Assembly (NCBI GenBank): GCA_018691995.1
Contig: JABHJM010000071.1
Span: 1 to 13,125, forward strand
Source of the DNA: Candidatus Iainarchaeum sp.
GTDB taxonomy: Archaea > Iainarchaeota > Iainarchaeia > Iainarchaeales > JAAZKV01
Length of the DNA stretch: 13,125 bases
Reading direction: 5' to 3'
Below are positions 1 to 6,817 of the stretch, in pieces (positions within the stretch are counted from its first letter, which is position 1; every line of letters begins with the position of its first letter). The notes below the pieces were generated by a model. It was not told the DNA's origin, did no database searches, and saw only the letters and a program-made list of their open reading frames with translations. A program made the translations under genes and the position numbers.

Positions 1-428
1 ACAAACATTTTTACCATTGGTTTCCATTTGTCATCACCAACTAAATGTGCAGGTAACTTTACACTATTTGCATCTTTTTTATAATCTTTATCAAGAGTCA
101 TTTTTACCATGTGTTTCCAATATAAGGGTTCTTTTAATTTTTTTACTTGATGTCGTTTATGATATTGTGCCGCAGCATTATGTTGTTTGTTCCAAGTGTT
201 TAATTTTTTTTCATAAATTCCTTTTTTATTTTTTAATTCTTTTAATTTTTTTTCAAGTACAAAGAAACTTGGATATGCTAGTTTTGGCCAATCTTTTTCT
301 GAATCATAAATTTTTATTACTCCGCCAACACTAAAGTAAGTTTTAATTGCATTCATTCGATCCCCTTGTTTTGGAAGGTCTGGGAAATCTTTTTCAAATG
401 ATTCCATATCTGCAATTACTTTTCTCAT
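1..428 (-). CDS. Unrecognised protein, N-terminal 142 residues (gene cut by left window edge)
   Basis: An uninterrupted minus-strand frame runs from an ATG at 428-426 to the window edge, giving about 142 residues without a stop. It begins MRKVIADMESFEKDFPDLPK. The first 60 residues look globular, with a GGVIKIYD strand. Residues of about 60-90 are lysine- and glutamate-rich and predicted helical, possibly a short coiled coil (FFVLEKKLKELKNKKGIYEK). Tryptophan and lysine remain frequent to the edge. There is no signal peptide or membrane segment. I recognise no family. The frame is supported by codon use like that of its neighbours and by a TATA-like element 26 bp upstream of the ATG, which also argues for a leaderless transcript. 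The antisense frame over this region is a cysteine/leucine/phenylalanine-rich shadow and is not credible. Confidence 0.75.
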   Translation of the reverse strand, partial: MRKVIADMESFEKDFPDLPKQGDRMNAIKTYFSVGGVIKIYDSEKDWPKLAYPSFFVLEKKLKELKNKKGIYEKKLNTWNKQHNAAAQYHKRHQVKKLKEPLYWKHMVKMTLDKDYKKDANSVKLPAHLVGDDKWKPMVKMF

Positions 429-448
429 GAAATACAAAAGTGGTTTGA

Positions 449-459
449 GCTTAAAAAGC
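449..459 (-). promoter_or_regulatory. TATA-like promoter of the left-edge gene
   Basis: Read on the minus strand this is GCTTTTTAAGC, centred near 454, 26 bp from the ATG at 428. That is the normal TATA-to-start-site distance in archaea, so transcription should begin at or next to the start codon. No Shine-Dalgarno sequence lies between. The decamer AAGCTTTTTA found here recurs twice upstream of the proteasome gene. Confidence 0.5.
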
Positions 460-476
460 TTATAGCTAGTAGAAAA

Positions 477-1397
477 TTAATTAGAAATGTTAAACTCTTC
501 AAGGGTTTCTCCTTTAGAATCAATAACTGTGAAAAAAACATTTTCTTTTGAAACAATTGCTTTTACATAATGGTTCTTTTTTGTTGCAAAAACAGTGTGT
601 TTCTTAGTTTCTGGCTCATAAAGCTTTGCTCCGCCACCGCCAGCAATAATATAAGTAATGTCATTTATTTTGCTTCGTGCATAGTAATGATTGTGGCCGT
701 TGAAAACAATGTCTACATTATAATCTTCAAATAATGGGACCCAATTTTGTTTTACTAATTCATTGTCTTCGTGTCTTCCTGATGAATATGGAGGATAGTG
801 AAAAGAAACAAAAACAAAATCTTTTTCTTGTGAATTTTTTAATTCATTTTCTAGCCAGTCCAAAGTGTTTTTGTCAGTAACTTTTACCGTGCTGTCGAGA
901 AAAATAAAATAAGCATTTTCTTTTGAAAAAGAATAATTGTGTTTGTTATTTAAAAATGGAAAAACTTCAAAATAATTTTCTTCGCAAGAATCTGTTTTGT
1001 CATGGTTTCCTGGAACTGGAAAATATTTAGAATCAAGGTATTTTTCTGATTCGTTACAATCTAAATTATTATTTTTACAAATTGGTTTAATTATTTCTAA
1101 AAAATTATTCCACTGTTCTTTTTTACAACCATTGTGTACTATGTCTCCAGTATTAATAATAAATTCATAATTTTCGTCTTTCATTAAAGAAATTATTTTT
1201 TTATGTGCTTCATATTTTGAAAAATCATTTATATTTCCGCCGCCTCGACTATCTCCATAAATAAGAAAAGAAAAATTTGTATCCTCTATTAAAATTGGTT
1301 CAATTGGAGAAGGCTCAATAGAACTGGGTTGATTTACACAACCAAAAGTTAGTGCAACTAATAAAATTATTAACAATAGAATTATCTTTTTTAACAT
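477..1397 (-). CDS. Predicted lipoprotein calcineurin-like metallophosphoesterase
   Basis: This 306-residue protein has an N-terminal secretion signal: two lysines, a hydrophobic stretch at 5-18, and a lipobox-like LTFGC with Cys20. It is therefore probably exported and anchored by lipid on the outer face of the membrane. A short linker with repeated IEP units follows. The catalytic domain carries the di-metal motifs of the calcineurin-like/purple acid phosphatase superfamily in order: GDSR (Asp49), GDIVHNG (Asp85), GNHD (Asn131, His132), SFHYPP (His200) and GHNH (His235, His237). All metal ligands expected from the family are present, so it should be active. Cysteines at 91, 107, 114 and 138 could form disulfides outside the cell. 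The substrate cannot be read from sequence. The gene stands alone, with its own TATA-like element 27 bp upstream of the ATG. Confidence 0.88.
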   Translation of the reverse strand: MLKKIILLLIILLVALTFGCVNQPSSIEPSPIEPILIEDTNFSFLIYGDSRGGGNINDFSKYEAHKKIISLMKDENYEFIINTGDIVHNGCKKEQWNNFLEIIKPICKNNNLDCNESEKYLDSKYFPVPGNHDKTDSCEENYFEVFPFLNNKHNYSFSKENAYFIFLDSTVKVTDKNTLDWLENELKNSQEKDFVFVSFHYPPYSSGRHEDNELVKQNWVPLFEDYNVDIVFNGHNHYYARSKINDITYIIAGGGGAKLYEPETKKHTVFATKKNHYVKAIVSKENVFFTVIDSKGETLEEFNISN

Positions 1398-1417
1398 AAT
1401 TTAATTAGAACTCTTGG

Positions 1418-1427
1418 CAATAAAAAA
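1418..1427 (-). promoter_or_regulatory. TATA-like promoter of the metallophosphoesterase, overlapping a T-tract
   Basis: On the minus strand this reads TTTTTTATTG, centred near 1424, 27 bp before the ATG at 1397. No ribosome-binding site lies between them, so a leaderless mRNA is predicted. The same T-run lies just past the stop of the upstream Dabb gene and could also serve as the termination tract for the dapL-lysA-Dabb transcript. Confidence 0.45.
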
Positions 1428-1439
1428 CCAAAGGGTTAA

Positions 1440-1742
1440 TTAAAATTCATAGTCAACAATACTTCTTTCTAAAGTCAAAGTTTTAAAGAAAGGAATAATC
1501 TTTGCATGTTCGGGGTGTTGTGAGTATGCGATATAGGCTTCTTTGTCTTCAAAGTCTCCTATTAAAATTACATCAAACACATTTTCAGCATCTAATGTGT
1601 TAATTCCTACTTCCATTTTTATTAGGCCAGGAATTTTTCCATTCAATCCTTCTAAGAGTTCTTTCATTTTGATAGTAACCTCTTCTTTACTTCGATTTTC
1701 TTCATCTTTAATAATTTTCCACATTATTGTATGTCGAAACAT
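1440..1742 (-). CDS. Dabb (stress-responsive alpha/beta barrel) domain protein
   Basis: The protein has 100 residues from the ATG at 1742-1740. The N-terminus MFRHTIMWKI matches the usual start of the Dabb family (M-[IV]-x-H-x-[VIL]-x-[WF]-[KR]), with His4 and Trp8 in the expected places. A helix at 17-34, the strand MEVGINTL, the strand FDVILIGDF and the YSQHPEHAKI segment complete the ferredoxin-like alpha/beta barrel subunit, which normally dimerises. An upstream in-frame ATG would overlap lysA by 23 nt and add residues foreign to the family. I chose this start because it lies 1 nt after the lysA stop and behind a GGTGG ribosome-binding site inside the lysA 3' end. Tight coupling to lysA suggests a role tied to amino-acid or PLP metabolism, but that is inference; Dabb proteins have varied and mostly unknown functions. 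Confidence 0.85.
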   Translation of the reverse strand: MFRHTIMWKIIKDEENRSKEEVTIKMKELLEGLNGKIPGLIKMEVGINTLDAENVFDVILIGDFEDKEAYIAYSQHPEHAKIIPFFKTLTLERSIVDYEF

Positions 1743-1743
1743 T

Positions 1744-3009
1744 TTATTCCACCGTCCCAAAATCAAGAGTTGAAAAATAATCCTCTATATTTTCAGCTCT
1801 TCTAATTTGTTTCACAGTTCCATCGCTTGTGTATAATAGTTCAGATGAACGAAGTTTTCCATTGTAATTAAATCCCATTGCATAACCATGTGCTCCAGCA
1901 TCATGAATTGCAAGATAGTCTCCAATCACAATTTCTGGTAGCATTCTATCAACTGCAAATTTATCATTGTTTTCACATAAAGATCCCGTAACATCGTACT
2001 TATGGTCAAGTGGAAGTTCTTCTTTTCCAATTACTGTTTCGTGGTGGTATGCCCCATATAAAGCTGGACGCATTAGATTTGCCATGCTCCCATCAAGACC
2101 AACATAATCTTTGTAAGTATGTTTCATGTGTCGAACTTTTGAAATTAAAAAACCATATGGGCCTGTGATAAATCTTCCATTTTCCATGTATAAATTTAGT
2201 TCCATTTTATTTGTAACAATTATAGAATCATATTTTTCTTTTATTTTGCTTGAAAGTTCTTCAAGGTTAACCGGAGTTTGATCTGGTTTATATGCAACTC
2301 CAACTCCACCTCCGACATTAACAAATTCAAGTTCTATGCCAAGTTTTTCTTTTATTTCAATTGCTAATTCGAATAACATTTCTGCAGTAAGGACAAGATT
2401 GTCAATTGTAAGTTCGTTACTAACAATCATTGTGTGAATTCCAAACCTTTTCACACCTTTTTCTTTACACATTTTATATCCTTCAAAGAGTTGTTCTTTT
2501 GTAAAACCATATTTTGCATCTTCTGGATTTCCAATAACATTTTCTTCACCAGTTTGTCTCATTGGGCCAGGGTTGTATCTAAAAGAAATTAATTCTGGCA
2601 TTTTTCCACCCAGGGTAGTTTCTAAAAATTCAATGTGACTAATATCATCAAGGTTTATTATTGCTCCAAGTTCACTAGCTTTTTCAAATTCTTCTTTTGG
2701 AGTATCATTTGAAGAAAACATTATTTCTTCTCCTTTGATTCCAACTCTTTCACTCATTACAAGCTCAGGTAGTGAAGAACAATCAGTTCCAAAACCTTGC
2801 TTTTTTAATAAAGATAAGATGTGTGGGTTTGGACAGGCTTTAACAGCAAAAAATTCTTTAAAACCAGAGTTCCAAGAAAATGCTTCTTTTAGTCGTTTTG
2901 CATTTTTTACAATTCCATCTTCAAAATAAATATGAAAAGGTGTGGGATAGGTTTCTGCTATTTTTTTTGTTTCGACAAGTGTTAATGGATACTTTGGAAA
3001 TTCCATCAT
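1744..3009 (-). CDS. lysA: Diaminopimelate decarboxylase, divergent clade
   Basis: Fold-type III PLP enzyme of 421 residues, predicted to decarboxylate meso-diaminopimelate to L-lysine in the cytoplasm. The barrel domain has the PLP lysine in FFAVKACPNP (Lys57), GTDCSSLPEL at 74-83 and the phosphate-binding glycines NVGGGVGVAY (231-240). The C-terminal beta domain has CENNDKFAVDR (Cys345, Glu346), the position of the dimer-partner catalytic Cys-Glu, and the closing GAHGYAMGFNYNGK (372-385). Two motifs differ from the textbook enzyme: HTMIVSNE (192-199) where H-I-G-S is usual, and ENGR (276-279) for EPGR. From memory, a clade in Clostridia and relatives looks like this. The gene overlaps dapL by 4 nt (ATGA) behind a GGTGG ribosome-binding site. 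Two ATGs are adjacent, and the second (3006) is better spaced. A different carboxylated amino-acid substrate cannot be excluded, but the dapL neighbour favours DAP. Confidence 0.88.
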   Translation of the reverse strand: MMEFPKYPLTLVETKKIAETYPTPFHIYFEDGIVKNAKRLKEAFSWNSGFKEFFAVKACPNPHILSLLKKQGFGTDCSSLPELVMSERVGIKGEEIMFSSNDTPKEEFEKASELGAIINLDDISHIEFLETTLGGKMPELISFRYNPGPMRQTGEENVIGNPEDAKYGFTKEQLFEGYKMCKEKGVKRFGIHTMIVSNELTIDNLVLTAEMLFELAIEIKEKLGIELEFVNVGGGVGVAYKPDQTPVNLEELSSKIKEKYDSIIVTNKMELNLYMENGRFITGPYGFLISKVRHMKHTYKDYVGLDGSMANLMRPALYGAYHHETVIGKEELPLDHKYDVTGSLCENNDKFAVDRMLPEIVIGDYLAIHDAGAHGYAMGFNYNGKLRSSELLYTSDGTVKQIRRAENIEDYFSTLDFGTVE

Positions 3010-4235
3010 TGTTCCACCTTCAATTTACTTTTTATTTCTTCTACTGCCTTTAGAATATTTTCGCGATGTCCAAATGCACTAAGTCTAAAATAACCTTCTC
3101 CTGCTGGGCCAAAACCTGAACCGGGGGTTCCAACAACATGGCATTCGTTTAGAAGTTTGTCAAAAAAATCCCAACTGCTTAAATTGTTTGGTGTTTTCAT
3201 CCAAATGTATGGAGCATTTACTCCGCCAAAACATTTTACTCCAATTGCTTCAAGTCCTTCTTTAATTATTTTTGCGTTATCCATATAATAATTAATTACT
3301 TCTTTATTTTCGGCTTGTCCTTGTTCTGAAAGTACTGCAAGTCCACCTTCTTGAACAATATTACTAGCTCCGTTAAAAAAAGTTGTTTGACGTCTATTCC
3401 ATAATGCATTAATTTTGCCAGCGTCACTATCTTCTGTTACTAAAGCTTTTGGAACAATAGTCCATCCAAGTCTTACTCCGGTAAATCCAGCTGATTTTGA
3501 AAAAGAATTTATTTCAATTGCACATTCCTTTGCACCTTCAATTTCATATATACTTCTTGGTAAACTTTCATCAGTTATAAATTCACTATACGCTGAATCA
3601 AATATTATGATTGCTTTGTTTTCACGAGCATAATCTACAAACGCTTTTAGTTGTTCTTTTGTTGCAACTGCTCCTGTTGGGTTATTAGGTGAGCATAAAT
3701 AAATTAAATCAACTTTTTCTTTTGGAGGAGAAGGGAAGAAACAATTTTCCTCTGTGCAGCTCATGTACACTAAACCTTCATATTGTCCATCTTTACTTTC
3801 TCCAGTTCTTCCAGCTATTACATTTGTATCGACATAAACTGGGTATGCTGGATCTTGTACTGCAATAATGTTATCTTTTGAAAATATTGATTGAATATTT
3901 GCTGAATCAGGTTTTGCTCCATCACTAACAAATACTTCATTTGAGTCAAGGGCAACTTTATAATTAGAATATTTTTTTGCAATTGCTTCTCGTAGAGCTG
4001 TATTTCCTTGTTCGTCTCCATATCCTGAGTACTCTTCAACAGTTGAGAGTTTTTCAACACCTTTGCTTAGGCCATCAAGAGTTGATTTGGTTAGGGGTTC
4101 AGTAGTATTTCCTATTCCAAGCTTCATAACTTCTGCGTTAGGATTTGCTTCAAGGAATGCTTTTGTTCTCTTTGCAATTTCAGGAAATAAGTACCCTGCT
4201 GCTAATTTATCATAATTTGTATTTATTTTAACCAT
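3006..4235 (-). CDS. dapL: LL-diaminopimelate aminotransferase
   Basis: Fold-type I PLP aminotransferase of 409 residues that converts tetrahydrodipicolinate and glutamate directly to LL-DAP, bypassing the acylated DapD/C/E route. The N-terminus INTNYDKLAAGYLFPEIAKR is the typical DapL opening. Other landmarks are YGDEQGNTALREAIA (72-86), SPNNPTG (182-188, Asn184), FDSAY (Asp213 for the pyridine nitrogen), SFSKSAGFTGVRLGW (PLP lysine Lys247) and the substrate carboxylate arginine in FRLSAFG (Arg384). Length is normal for the family. I prefer the ATG at 4235 to a TTG three codons upstream because an AGGGG element sits about 7-11 nt before the ATG. It is the first gene of dapL-lysA-Dabb, whose order matches the pathway. 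The intervening epimerase (DapF) is not in the window. Confidence 0.93.
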   Translation of the reverse strand: MVKINTNYDKLAAGYLFPEIAKRTKAFLEANPNAEVMKLGIGNTTEPLTKSTLDGLSKGVEKLSTVEEYSGYGDEQGNTALREAIAKKYSNYKVALDSNEVFVSDGAKPDSANIQSIFSKDNIIAVQDPAYPVYVDTNVIAGRTGESKDGQYEGLVYMSCTEENCFFPSPPKEKVDLIYLCSPNNPTGAVATKEQLKAFVDYARENKAIIIFDSAYSEFITDESLPRSIYEIEGAKECAIEINSFSKSAGFTGVRLGWTIVPKALVTEDSDAGKINALWNRRQTTFFNGASNIVQEGGLAVLSEQGQAENKEVINYYMDNAKIIKEGLEAIGVKCFGGVNAPYIWMKTPNNLSSWDFFDKLLNECHVVGTPGSGFGPAGEGYFRLSAFGHRENILKAVEEIKSKLKVEQ

Positions 4236-4278
4236 TTTTTTCAACCCCTAAATAGTGAAAAAATTAGGTCGAAAACCT

Positions 4279-4286
4279 CTTTAAAG
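4279..4286. promoter_or_regulatory. Palindromic TATA-like element between dapL and NAC
   Basis: CTTTAAAG is a perfect palindrome in the 122-bp divergent spacer. Leftward it predicts a start site near 4256 and a leader of about 20 nt holding the AGGGG ribosome-binding site of dapL. Rightward it would give NAC a leader of about 50 nt. A second candidate for NAC, GGTTTTTAT ending at 4320, would give a leader of about 15 nt. The two cannot be separated from sequence alone. Confidence 0.4.
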
Positions 4287-4343
4287 TGATTTGTTTTTTT
4301 CGAAATGAGTTGGTTTTTATTTGTTTTGGAAAATTAATAATTT

Positions 4344-4351
4344 AGGAGTGA
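4344..4351 (+). promoter_or_regulatory. Ribosome-binding site of NAC
   Basis: AGGAGTGA matches the archaeal anti-Shine-Dalgarno well and lies about 6-9 nt before the ATG at 4358. It supports that start over any other and marks NAC as a leadered gene, in contrast to most of its neighbours. Confidence 0.6.
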
Positions 4352-4357
4352 TGTAAT

Positions 4358-4696
4358 ATGTTTCCAGGTGGAATGAATCCAAAAAATATGGGTAGAATGA
4401 TGAAACAAATGGGTATTAAGAATGATGAACTTGATGCAGAAAGAGTTGAAATAACTTTATCTGGAGGAAAAAAAGTTATTTTTGAAAATCCACAAGTACA
4501 ATTAATGGTTGTACAAGGACAAAAAACTTATACAATAATGGGAGACACAGTTGAAGAAACTAGTATTCCAGAAGATGACATAAAAATGGTTGCAGAAAGT
4601 GCTGAAGTTAGCGAAGAAGAAGCAAAAAAGGCTCTTGAAGAAAACGATGGTGACATGGCACAAGCAATAATGAAATTAAAAGGCGAAGAAGAGTAA
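4358..4696 (+). CDS. nac: Nascent polypeptide-associated complex protein (archaeal aNAC)
   Basis: The protein has 112 residues, the usual size of archaeal NAC, which forms a homodimer at the ribosomal exit tunnel and shields nascent chains. The N-terminus MFPGGMNPKNMGRMMKQMGI is the conserved methionine-rich ribosome-contacting segment. The NAC beta-barrel core spans about residues 24-65 (IFENPQVQLMVVQGQKTYTI). A C-terminal UBA domain at about 74-108 has the A..AL.....D...AI pattern (VSEEEAKKALEENDGDMAQAI). A strong ribosome-binding site fixes the start. It is transcribed away from dapL and converges on the 61-aa gene, with a T-rich tract between. The identification is firm and is one of the best indicators of archaeal origin. 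Confidence 0.96.
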   Translation: MFPGGMNPKNMGRMMKQMGIKNDELDAERVEITLSGGKKVIFENPQVQLMVVQGQKTYTIMGDTVEETSIPEDDIKMVAESAEVSEEEAKKALEENDGDMAQAIMKLKGEEE

Positions 4697-4703
4697 AAAA
4701 TTA

Positions 4704-4726
4704 CTTTTCTTTTTTTCTATTTTTTT
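4704..4726 (+). terminator. T-rich termination tract after NAC
   Basis: The plus strand has three T-runs within 23 bases starting 8 nt after the NAC stop and no strong hairpin, as expected for archaeal U-tract termination. The last run coincides with the two terminal lysine codons of the opposing 61-aa gene. Confidence 0.5.
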
Positions 4727-4902
4727 GAGGTGCGTAATTCTCTTGAAAGTGCTGCTAAAGCAGTACTTCGTCTACAACTAGTTTTTTTCATTATTTCTTT
4801 AATTCGTCTTTCAACATAACTCAAGCTGTGCATTCTTGATAATGTCTTATGTAATTTTGTAAATTCTGATCGAGCTTGTGGATTTTTTCTTTTCTGGATC
4901 AT
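4717..4902 (-). CDS. Unrecognised 61-aa basic protein, possibly UBA-like or helix-turn-helix
   Basis: The ATG at 4902 lies 4 nt after the stop of the upstream membrane-protein gene, behind an AGG, so the two should be co-transcribed. A TTG further upstream would overlap that gene. The protein is very rich in Lys/Arg with one cysteine (Cys43). The C-terminal half forms two likely helices, YVERRIKEIMKKT (29-41) and RRSTALAALSRELR (44-57), separated by a short turn. The I..IM..T....ALAAL pattern recalls the first two helices of a UBA-type three-helix bundle, but a nucleic-acid-binding helix-turn-helix would look similar. There is no zinc motif. Function is unknown. It is probably real because of its junction spacing, clean composition and stop position. 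Confidence 0.65.
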   Translation of the reverse strand: MIQKRKNPQARSEFTKLHKTLSRMHSLSYVERRIKEIMKKTSCRRSTALAALSRELRTSKK

Positions 4903-4906
4903 AAGC

Positions 4907-5983
4907 CTAATTTTCAATAGCTTGCATTACGCTTGCAACATCTCTTGCAATAACTAAATTAATTGATAAGTTAACTTCTTCGTCAAGGGCATGTCCAAGT
5001 CTTACTTGTGCACTTAGGGTATTTGAATCAAGTTGGATTTCTTTATCAAGTTCGCTTACAAACACATTTGATAATTCAAATTCGGCATCTTGGAAAAATG
5101 AAAGTGATTCAATACTGCTAAATAAATTTAGGATTGCATCGCTATTTTCAACTTTGCTTTGTCCAGCAAAACGAATTGTATTTTCATCTGGAACAAAAAA
5201 TAATTGTATGCTCTCATCAATTTTTGCAATTTCATCTTGATAATAATTTTGGTCAATGTTTGTGTCACTTGTTTGACCTTCAAATAATAATTCATTTCCA
5301 AGTGAAATGATTGGAAGAGTGTTTGTAACACTAAAGTATTGTGGTTGTGCGGTTGTATTGCTTGATTCAACAAGTTCTAAGGCAGTAATATCTTTTCCTC
5401 TTAGAGTAATTGTCCCAGCAACACTAACTAAATCTCCTGGAAGTGTCTCTGTTGAAACTAATACTGGCAATGTTGGTGCTTCAAAAACAAAATTTCTATC
5501 AATGTCAAGTTCGCTATTGTATAACATTAATTCGCCAGGAGAAGAAATTGTCATATACTTCATTGCAACTTTTTCTGCACCCTCAAAATATTTTAATTCA
5601 TAAATTTTATCTACAACATCATCGACTAAAGCATTTTTTTTCAAACTAATTTCTGCAAAATAATCCCAATTGTTTCCTTCATTTTTTCTAAACTCAGAAC
5701 TAACACTTGAAACTTCACTTAGCCCTCTAACTACTAAATCAATTTCTTGTTTGTTCAAATGAGATGTTTTAGCAAGCATTCTAAACGAATTTAACTCCTT
5801 AATTGTGCTAGATTCAAATTCTAAATCATACTTAAAAGTATTTACAATTGGATTAGTGTTAATTCCATCAGTATTATCGCTTGTACTATCGGGAACATAA
5901 ATTAATGCGGCTGCAATCATACTAAATGCCATTACAGCAACAATTACGATTCCGCCTATTTTTAGTATTGTTTCTTGTTCCAT
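4907..5983 (-). CDS. Unrecognised membrane-anchored exported protein, ~358 aa
   Basis: Starting at the ATG at 5983, the protein has one hydrophobic segment at about 9-29 (GGIVIVAVMAFSMIAAALIY) preceded by a single lysine, then a polar Ser/Thr/Asn/Asp linker (31-47) and an acidic ectodomain of about 310 residues without cysteines. A single-pass anchor with the bulk outside is the simplest reading; a cleaved signal is less likely. Two ectodomain stretches look related: VDDVVDKIYELKYFEGAEKV (about 120-139) and the region around FSSIESLSFFQDAEFELS (about 288-305). Both suggest alpha-beta modules ending in [YF]F-x-x-AE. The central part, about 165-240, is beta-rich with an OB-like VSVAGTITLRGKDI. 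I recognise no family. A TTG three codons upstream is an alternative start. It is followed 4 nt later by the 61-aa gene. Confidence 0.8.
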   Translation of the reverse strand: MEQETILKIGGIVIVAVMAFSMIAAALIYVPDSTSDNTDGINTNPIVNTFKYDLEFESSTIKELNSFRMLAKTSHLNKQEIDLVVRGLSEVSSVSSEFRKNEGNNWDYFAEISLKKNALVDDVVDKIYELKYFEGAEKVAMKYMTISSPGELMLYNSELDIDRNFVFEAPTLPVLVSTETLPGDLVSVAGTITLRGKDITALELVESSNTTAQPQYFSVTNTLPIISLGNELLFEGQTSDTNIDQNYYQDEIAKIDESIQLFFVPDENTIRFAGQSKVENSDAILNLFSSIESLSFFQDAEFELSNVFVSELDKEIQLDSNTLSAQVRLGHALDEEVNLSINLVIARDVASVMQAIEN

Positions 5984-5998
5984 TTTTCTCAACTCACA

Positions 5999-6037
5999 AG
6001 CTTTATAAGTATTGTCATAAAAGCAATATTATATACC
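5999..6037. promoter_or_regulatory. Divergent promoter region between membrane orphan and FKBP
   Basis: Two TATA-like elements lie in the spacer: CTTTATAAG at 6000-6008, nearly palindromic, and ATATTATATACC at about 6027-6038. The second is placed to start FKBP transcription near 6058, giving a leader of about 15 nt with its ribosome-binding site. The leftward gene could use either. Assignment to each direction is uncertain. Confidence 0.4.
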
Positions 6038-6072
6038 AAAAGTAATTGGAAAAGGATTATAAAGGTGTTTTT

Positions 6073-6810
6073 ATGGTGAGCGAAAAAACTAAAGAGAAAA
6101 CAGAAAAAAAAGTAAAAAAGAGAATGGTTAGTGTTAACTTTACAGGAAAAGAACTACTAAATGGAGAAGTTTTTGACACAACAAACGAAGTTGTAGCAAA
6201 AGAACATGATATTTATGATCCAAAAAGAAAATTTAAACCCTTAACAATTATTGTTGGAGAAAAAGAAATGCTTCCTCTTGTTGAAAAAGAAATTGAAGGT
6301 ATGAAAGAAGGAGAAGAAAGAGTTGTTAAATTAAGCGCAAAGAATGGTTTTGGAGAAAGACAAACTGATCTTGTTAGAATCTTACCTGCAAAAGTATTTG
6401 CTGAACAAAAAATAAACCCTGTTCCAGGACTTGTTATTAATGTTGGGAATACAATGGGAAAAGTACAAAGTGTTAGTGGTGGACGAGTTAGAGTTGATTT
6501 TAATCATTTACTTGCTGGGCGTGAGCTTGAGTACAAAGTAAAAATAGAAAAAGAATTTAAAACTAAAAAAGATGTTGCGACAGAATTATTTGATAAATAT
6601 TATTCGATGATTCCTGGAACTAAAAAAGAAATCAAAGAAGAAAACTTATACATAACAGTTCCTTCTAATTTTGCAAAAAATTTAGAAGAAGTGAACAAAT
6701 CAGTAATTGATTTGGCAAAAGCATTTGGAATAAAAGTAACTTTCAAAGAAGAAAAAGCAAAAGAAGAAACTAAAAAAGAAGAAAAAGCTAATAAAGAAGA
6801 AAAGAAATAA
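6073..6810 (+). CDS. Archaeal long-type FKBP peptidyl-prolyl cis-trans isomerase
   Basis: This cytoplasmic protein of 245 residues catalyses prolyl isomerisation and probably acts as a folding chaperone. The split FKBP domain is seen in VSVNFTGKELLNGEVFDTT (19-37), GEKEMLPLVEKEIEGMKEGE (62-81) and the NGFGER segment (91-96). The insert-in-flap domain, about 97-148, includes GLVINVGNTMGKVQSVSGGR and VDFNHLLAGR, the usual SlyD/long-FKBP signature. A further C-terminal domain, about 160-225, and a Lys/Glu-rich tail follow, as in the larger archaeal members. I chose the ATG at 6073 because an AAAGGTG ribosome-binding site lies 5 nt before it; a TTG nine codons upstream would bury that site. A 45-aa gene follows after 7 nt and is probably co-transcribed. 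It fits with NAC and the proteasome as protein-quality machinery. Confidence 0.93.
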   Translation: MVSEKTKEKTEKKVKKRMVSVNFTGKELLNGEVFDTTNEVVAKEHDIYDPKRKFKPLTIIVGEKEMLPLVEKEIEGMKEGEERVVKLSAKNGFGERQTDLVRILPAKVFAEQKINPVPGLVINVGNTMGKVQSVSGGRVRVDFNHLLAGRELEYKVKIEKEFKTKKDVATELFDKYYSMIPGTKKEIKEENLYITVPSNFAKNLEEVNKSVIDLAKAFGIKVTFKEEKAKEETKKEEKANKEEKK

Positions 6811-6817
6811 TCTTATT

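Noticed and set aside
17..334. Plus-strand frame of 105 codons
   Set aside because: It is antisense to a better minus-strand frame that has a promoter and normal composition; its product is dominated by Leu, Phe, His and Cys, typical of the shadow of a lysine-rich gene.
1296..1331. Short repeat in the metallophosphoesterase linker (IEPSPIEPILIE)
   Set aside because: Low-complexity tether after a lipobox is common and needs no special explanation.
4351..4356. ATG-TAA start-stop just before the NAC start
   Set aside because: It could be a minimal upstream ORF, but six AT-rich bases arise easily by chance and the ribosome-binding site is better spaced for the NAC ATG.
6046..6072. TTG start extending FKBP by nine residues
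   Set aside because: The ribosome-binding site at 6061-6067 lies inside this extension and serves the ATG at 6073; the added residues are not typical of the family.
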